A DNA stretch of 64,000 nucleotides, from the NCBI RefSeq assembly GCF_905475395.1, contig NC_058337.1:130779960-130843959 (forward strand), written 5' to 3'. Positions 62,001 through 64,000 of this stretch are shown here, piece after piece. This DNA is from Chrysoperla carnea (lineage: Eukaryota > Arthropoda > Insecta > Neuroptera > Chrysopidae). Within the stretch, counting starts at the first letter, position 1, and every line of letters begins with the position of its first letter. The position numbers and the translations under genes are program-made. The notes under the pieces are model-generated. The model was not told the DNA's origin and did not search any database. It saw only the letters and a program-made list of their open reading frames with translations.

Positions 62001-64000
62001 TTACTGTTAAAACTTTCTTTTTTTTATAGTATGCAGAAGAATTAATGAAAAATAGTAATAATTCGTTTATGGATATAATGAAAATAAATTGGGCAATCTG
62101 TGTGCCAGATGGTTGCACTGCAAAAGACGTTGAAGATCATTTAAATACATTTGCAGGCATCGATATTTTTAAATTAGATGAAACAAAATGTCAAACAATC
62201 GATACATATAGATCCAAATTAAATGCTGGTGATTGGTTGGTTATGTAAGTTGGTACTTACCATAAATTTCTAAATCGATAATAAAAGGTTCAAGAATAGT
62301 TTATTTCGGTAGTAATTAAACAATTTTTTTGTGTGTAATTTACCGGGAATCGAACTTGGACCTAGTTTAAACTTTGAATTGAATTTATTATTCTGTTTTC
62401 CTTTGCAGAAGCTAGTTGCAAATATAGCCATGTTTCACCAGTATGGTCAAGTAAAATGCACTATGATAACAGTCATGTTATTGTACATAATACTTAGACA
62501 TAGCGTGTATACATATACTCAATACACACTCCCAACTGTATATTTATAAGCTGTTTAAAGTTTTCACTAATTTGATTAAAAAAAAGATTTTCATTTATAA
62601 ATTTGCCTTGTTCTTTGTTTTATTCAGTATTAGCTTTTCAAAGCATTCCTAGAATCGATTTTTTAAGATATACCGCGGAACTATGTCTTTTCTAAACTTA
62701 ATCGATCCGTTGCAATTATTTGCTCTTTAATAATAAATATTTCTTTCACAATCGATTGACAAATTTTATTTTTATTTTTTCGGTCAAATTAAATAAACTT
62801 AGATCAGCATTAATTATAATTTCGTGAAATTGTAAAGAATAGTGGGCTTAAGGTCAATCTTTCTTAATTGAATGTTGAAATTCATACAAATAATAATTTT
62901 TTTGATTTAAGACAGAGCGATTTGTACAATTTTGTGTATAATAATAATTGGAAGCACCATCTATGATGTATATTTGTACTACGCCAAAAAAGGTAAGTAT
63001 TAAAAATACATTCACAGGCAAAGAAATTGTACGTAAAACGGAATATCTCCTTAAAAATTATAATTTCTTTGCTCCCAATCTATTTTACTTAATTAATAAA
63101 TATTAACAAATCAAATTCATTGTAGAAAAACATCACCCGATATTTATTGCATTTTCATGGTTTACAAATTTCCAAAAATTAACTGAAATAAGCAACAGTC
63201 CAGATATGTTACCTTGTTTAAATGGTATTCGATTTCTAAGTATGTTATGGATAATTTATGGACATCAGGCTGAACATATGTTATTGTATTCCAACGTTAA
63301 TTTACTAGATTTCTATCAGGTAAGTTTTAAATGGTTAAGTTAGAGAGACATTTCGAGTTCTTTCCTGCCTTAAAATTCGCTCAATATGGGACTATTAAAT
63401 TTGCCATAATATTCACAGCATTCCTATTTACCAAGTTGCAAACATAGGAAACTGAAAATGGATCACCTTTATATAACTTTGTCTTAATATAATTAATTTC
63501 TAAATTATTGGAAAAATTGATTTAGGACTATCTAAATTTTTGAAAAAAATGATTTTATTTTTCTGTTTTTTAGTGGCATACTAAATTTTTTTCAATGCTC
63601 CTAATTGGTTTCTCAGTTTCGGTTGATTCATTTTTCTTATTGAGTGGATGTTTGTTAATGTATGGGTTTTTAAAAATGCAAGCGAAAAAAATACCTTTTA
63701 ATATACCGACTTTTTATTTACATCGTTATATACGGTAAGTAAATATTTTTAACTTATCTTTTTTTTACCCTGTTTTTGGTAAAGAACACAAATATTCTCA
63801 AAAAAATCGCAAAAATAACTCGTTTTAAATATCCTTTCGACTTATTTTTTCTCTTATTTTGCTGTAATTTTGTTATATTTTTTAGGTTGACACCTTCCTA
63901 CGCTGCGACAATCGTTTTTATGTTAACATTCTATCGATTTATGGGCTCAGGGCCCTTGTGGGATCCCGAAAATTCGAATGAAAATTGTAAGACATATTGG
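59013..64000 (+). CDS. nrf-6-like acyltransferase, copy 2 (cut by window end)
   Basis: Tandem paralogue of the gene at 51792, incomplete because the window ends inside exon 7. Exons: 59013-59229, 60202-60395, 62030-62244, 62916-62992, 63126-63319, 63574-63734, 63886 to beyond 64000. Exons 1 to 6 have exactly the lengths and phases of copy 1, all open. It shows the signal peptide, NRF-domain motifs (WDFGYFDECIQ, WAICVPDGCTAKDVEDHL), the first TM in exon 4, CLNGIRFLSMLWIIYGH and DSFFLLSGCLLMYG. Exon 5 differs after the conserved His: QAEHMLLYSNVNLLDF against QTEQMFSPFTANLLDF. Introns 1 and 2 are much longer than in copy 1 because of transposon insertions. The part visible is intact. Confidence 0.88.
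59353..59650. mobile_element. TA-flanked foldback MITE (298 bp) in intron 1
   Basis: Ends GGTGTTAAATATCATTA and TAATGATATTTGACACC, one mismatch, flanked by TA. Longer arms carry GCATGAGTTAGTG, TTGAATTAACAATTTATTG and AGGCAACTTG/CAAGTTGCCT blocks. A related fragment lies at 42695-42905. It is absent from intron 1 of copy 1, so it inserted after the duplication or was lost from copy 1. Confidence 0.85.
60723..61996. mobile_element. Non-autonomous hAT element with 8-bp TSD (intron 2)
   Basis: Terminal inverted repeats CAGTGGCGGATTTA and TAAATCCGCCACTG are flanked on both sides by the 8-bp direct repeat ATCGTTAC (60715-60722 and 61997-62004), the hAT hallmark. Subterminal TTTGCCGCC motifs repeat near both ends. 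It is 1,274 bp with no transposase frame. It makes intron 2 of acyltransferase copy 2 1,634 bp, against 319 bp in copy 1. A MITE is nested inside. Confidence 0.93.
61041..61153. mobile_element. Nested TA-flanked MITE (113 bp) inside the hAT element
   Basis: GAGTTCGTACAAAACAAAGT and ACTTTGTTTTGTACGAACTC are perfect inverse ends flanked by TA. The arms run about 43 bp with two mismatches, around a ~27-bp loop. Its position inside the hAT copy gives the order of events: hAT first, MITE second. Confidence 0.92.

Noticed and set aside
62331-62549. 72-codon frame in intron 3 of acyltransferase copy 2
   Set aside because: It lies between well-defined splice sites, has no counterpart in copy 1 and no motif; probably chance in unique intron sequence.

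Overview
The window is nuclear DNA from an insect: AT-rich, with short GT-AG introns, long intergenic stretches and many small non-autonomous DNA transposons. The gene set fits a neopteran insect: a modSP/HP14-type modular serine protease, a short-lid lipase, nose-resistant-to-fluoxetine (nrf-6) type acyltransferases and sugar-porter-like MFS transporters. The order cannot be fixed from this sequence alone. Gene structures were rebuilt by reading splice sites and checking that the reading phase carries across every intron.

Layout. (1) 1-5464: AT-rich, no supported gene, one TA-flanked MITE. (2) 5465-13444 (+): complete 13-exon modular serine protease (signal peptide, LDLa repeats, Sushi, Wonton-like domain, S1 protease), 689 aa. 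(3) 13445-21839: gene-free, repeat-rich; holds a ~314-bp satellite, a 2.1-kb foldback element built from ~140-bp units, and one copy of a dispersed repeat also found twice inside the protease gene. (4) 21840-25682 (+): six-exon single-Ig-domain membrane protein of unknown function, 258 aa. (5) 26848-29831 (-): complete ANAPC4, 740 aa, convergent with the Ig gene. (6) 32131-33999 and 35447-37409 (+): a recent tandem pair of two-exon MFS transporters, 526 aa each. (7) 39145-39906 (-): intronless linker histone H1. (8) 41595-45194 (-): six-exon secreted lipase/phospholipase A1-like enzyme, 321 aa, with foldback MITEs in its introns. (9) 45195-51791: mostly gene-free, with a MITE, a degenerate tRNA-like sequence and a small coding-like island that I cannot assign. 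(10) 51792-57141 and 59013 to the window end (+): tandem nrf-6-like acyltransferases with the same exon plan; the second is cut by the window edge and carries a hAT element in intron 2.

The genes do not form a pathway. The common themes are local tandem duplication (transporters and acyltransferases) and heavy colonisation of introns and spacers by TA-target foldback MITEs. The modular protease is the one gene with a clear immune role: the family starts the Toll and melanisation protease cascades. No bacterial, viral or CRISPR-like features were seen.
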